From Acidobacteriaceae bacterium (GTDB lineage Bacteria; Acidobacteriota; Terriglobia; Terriglobales; SbA1): 5,254 bases of DNA. Under the pieces are notes generated by a model. It saw only the letters and a list, made by a program, of their open reading frames with translations, made no database searches and had not been told where the DNA came from. The translations under genes and the position numbers were made by a program. Position 1 is the stretch's first letter. Each line of letters begins with the position of its first letter. This document shows, one piece after another, positions 4,482 through 5,254 of the stretch. Where the stretch lies: NCBI GenBank assembly GCA_003136335.1, contig PLEA01000354.1, positions 1-5,254 on the forward strand, written 5' to 3'.

Positions 4482-4529
4482 ATGCAACTATTTGGAAGAT
4501 GTGTCCAGTCTTTTCAATGAGAGGTATCT

Positions 4530-4561
4530 AAAAAAATGCACATTGTGATCCCGCTGCGGGA
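4530..4561 (-). terminator. Weak candidate terminator after metF
   Basis: On the minus strand a 5-bp hairpin TCCCG/CGGGA (4561-4557/4553-4549, loop CAG) lies 27 bases after the metF stop, and a run of seven T (4536-4530) follows, but 12 bases separate stem and T-run. Termination may be partial; xseB has a possible promoter further on. Confidence 0.3.
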
Positions 4562-4588
4562 ACCGTCCCGAACCGGATCATTGGCGCT

Positions 4589-5254
4589 TCAGGACGAAGT
4601 GGCCGGCGCATTCGTTCCCAGCGCTTCCAGCACGTCCACCGCTGAGCTGTAACGTCCCTGCGGCGCGCTGATTTGCGCTCCCTGCACCGTTTGTCGGGCG
4701 GCAATCAACATTTCTCGCGCAATGGCGACTCCCTCCGCCCTCGCCAATTCCGGAGTCTGCGTCCGCGCCATCCGCTCCAGAATCGCGTCCGGCACGGAGA
4801 CCCGCAGTTCATTCTTCATGAATTCCGCATTGCGCACGCTGACCAGTGGCCAGATTCCGGCCACCACCGGTATGCGGCAATGCTCGATCCGCCTGAGGAA
4901 GTTCTCAAGCAGACGAAGGTCGAACACGGGCTGGGTCACTGCATACTCCGCTCCGGCTTCGACTTTATACTCGAAGCGGCGAATCTCTTCGTCCATATCC
5001 GTTAACCCCGGATTCGCTCCCACGCCAATCACAAAGCCCGTACCGGTTCCAATCGGATTTCCGCCAAGATCGAGCCCGCGGTTCAGGTTGTGCACAATGT
5101 TGACCAAGCCGATCGCGTCCACGTCAAATACCGCCGTCGCGTCCGGATAATTGCCCATCTTTGGAGGATCGCCGGTAATGCAAATAAGGTTCCGAATGCC
5201 CACCGCGGCCGCTCCCAGCAGATCACTCTGGATGCACAGCACATTGCGATCGCG
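4589..5254 (-). CDS. metF: 5,10-methylenetetrahydrofolate reductase domain, YitJ-type (5' truncated)
   Basis: The frame runs in from the right edge and stops with TGA at 4589-4591, giving 221 residues. It opens RDRN, then LLGAAAVGIRNLICITGDPPKMGNYPDATAVFDVDAIGLV, NLNRGLDLGGNPIG, EEIRRFEYKVEAGAEYAVTQPVFD, PVVAGIWPLVSVRNAEFM and a terminal ISAPQGRYSSAVDVLEAL-like tail, read here as segments in order. These are the FAD- and folate-binding parts of the MetF (beta/alpha)8 barrel, which reduces methylene-THF to 5-methyl-THF for methionine synthesis. The wording matches the reductase half of bifunctional homocysteine S-methyltransferase/MetF proteins such as Bacillus YitJ, so an N-terminal methyltransferase domain may lie beyond 5254; this cannot be checked here. 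The GTG at 5242 is internal. A gap of 133 bases separates it from xseB. Confidence 0.93.
   Translation of the reverse strand, partial: RDRNVLCIQSDLLGAAAVGIRNLICITGDPPKMGNYPDATAVFDVDAIGLVNIVHNLNRGLDLGGNPIGTGTGFVIGVGANPGLTDMDEEIRRFEYKVEAGAEYAVTQPVFDLRLLENFLRRIEHCRIPVVAGIWPLVSVRNAEFMKNELRVSVPDAILERMARTQTPELARAEGVAIAREMLIAARQTVQGAQISAPQGRYSSAVDVLEALGTNAPATSS

Overview
This window looks like a chromosomal segment from an Acidobacteriota (Koribacter/Terriglobia-like) soil bacterium. The grounds are moderate GC, a bacillithiol-type deacetylase with acidobacterial-looking wording, a YitJ-type MetF, an xseB/ispA neighbourhood, and dispersed hairpin and 7-bp tandem repeats of a kind I associate with that phylum. 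The phylum call is inference. Every complete gene is on the minus strand; only the tail of one gene at the left edge is on the plus strand. No stretch over 300 bases lacks a gene; the longest gap (2489-2727, 239 bases) holds a fluoride riboswitch and a repeat hairpin.

Reading along the minus strand from right to left: the C-terminal half of a YitJ-type methylenetetrahydrofolate reductase (cut by the window end at 5254); xseB with a TTG start; a receiver-only protein that has lost its phosphoacceptor Asp; a strong intrinsic terminator (about 3669-3703); a probable promoter whose start site falls almost on the ispA start codon; ispA (farnesyl diphosphate synthase); and a heptamer-built inverted repeat (2625-2729) touching the ispA stop codon. 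Then comes a second gene group: a fluoride (crcB-motif) riboswitch at 2521-2582, its ribosome-site-sequestering hairpin (2499-2529), crcB (GTG start), a DUF190 gene, a BshB1-like deacetylase gene that starts one base after the DUF190 stop, and an exported YceI-family protein. The left edge has a repeat-rich intergenic stretch (86-213) and the last 27 codons of a probable plus-strand O-methyltransferase.

Two things stand out. First, the riboswitch: its loop/3' pseudoknot, side stem and mutually exclusive SD-sequestering hairpin can all be read directly, and it heads a gene group that also contains a bacillithiol-type deacetylase and a YceI protein. Second, repeat invasion: the deacetylase gene carries an in-frame insert of about 96 bp made of a hairpin repeat plus four 7-bp units. 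The same hairpin repeat occurs at 91-140 with compensated stem changes and the same TCC loop, and another heptamer family forms the inverted repeat after ispA.
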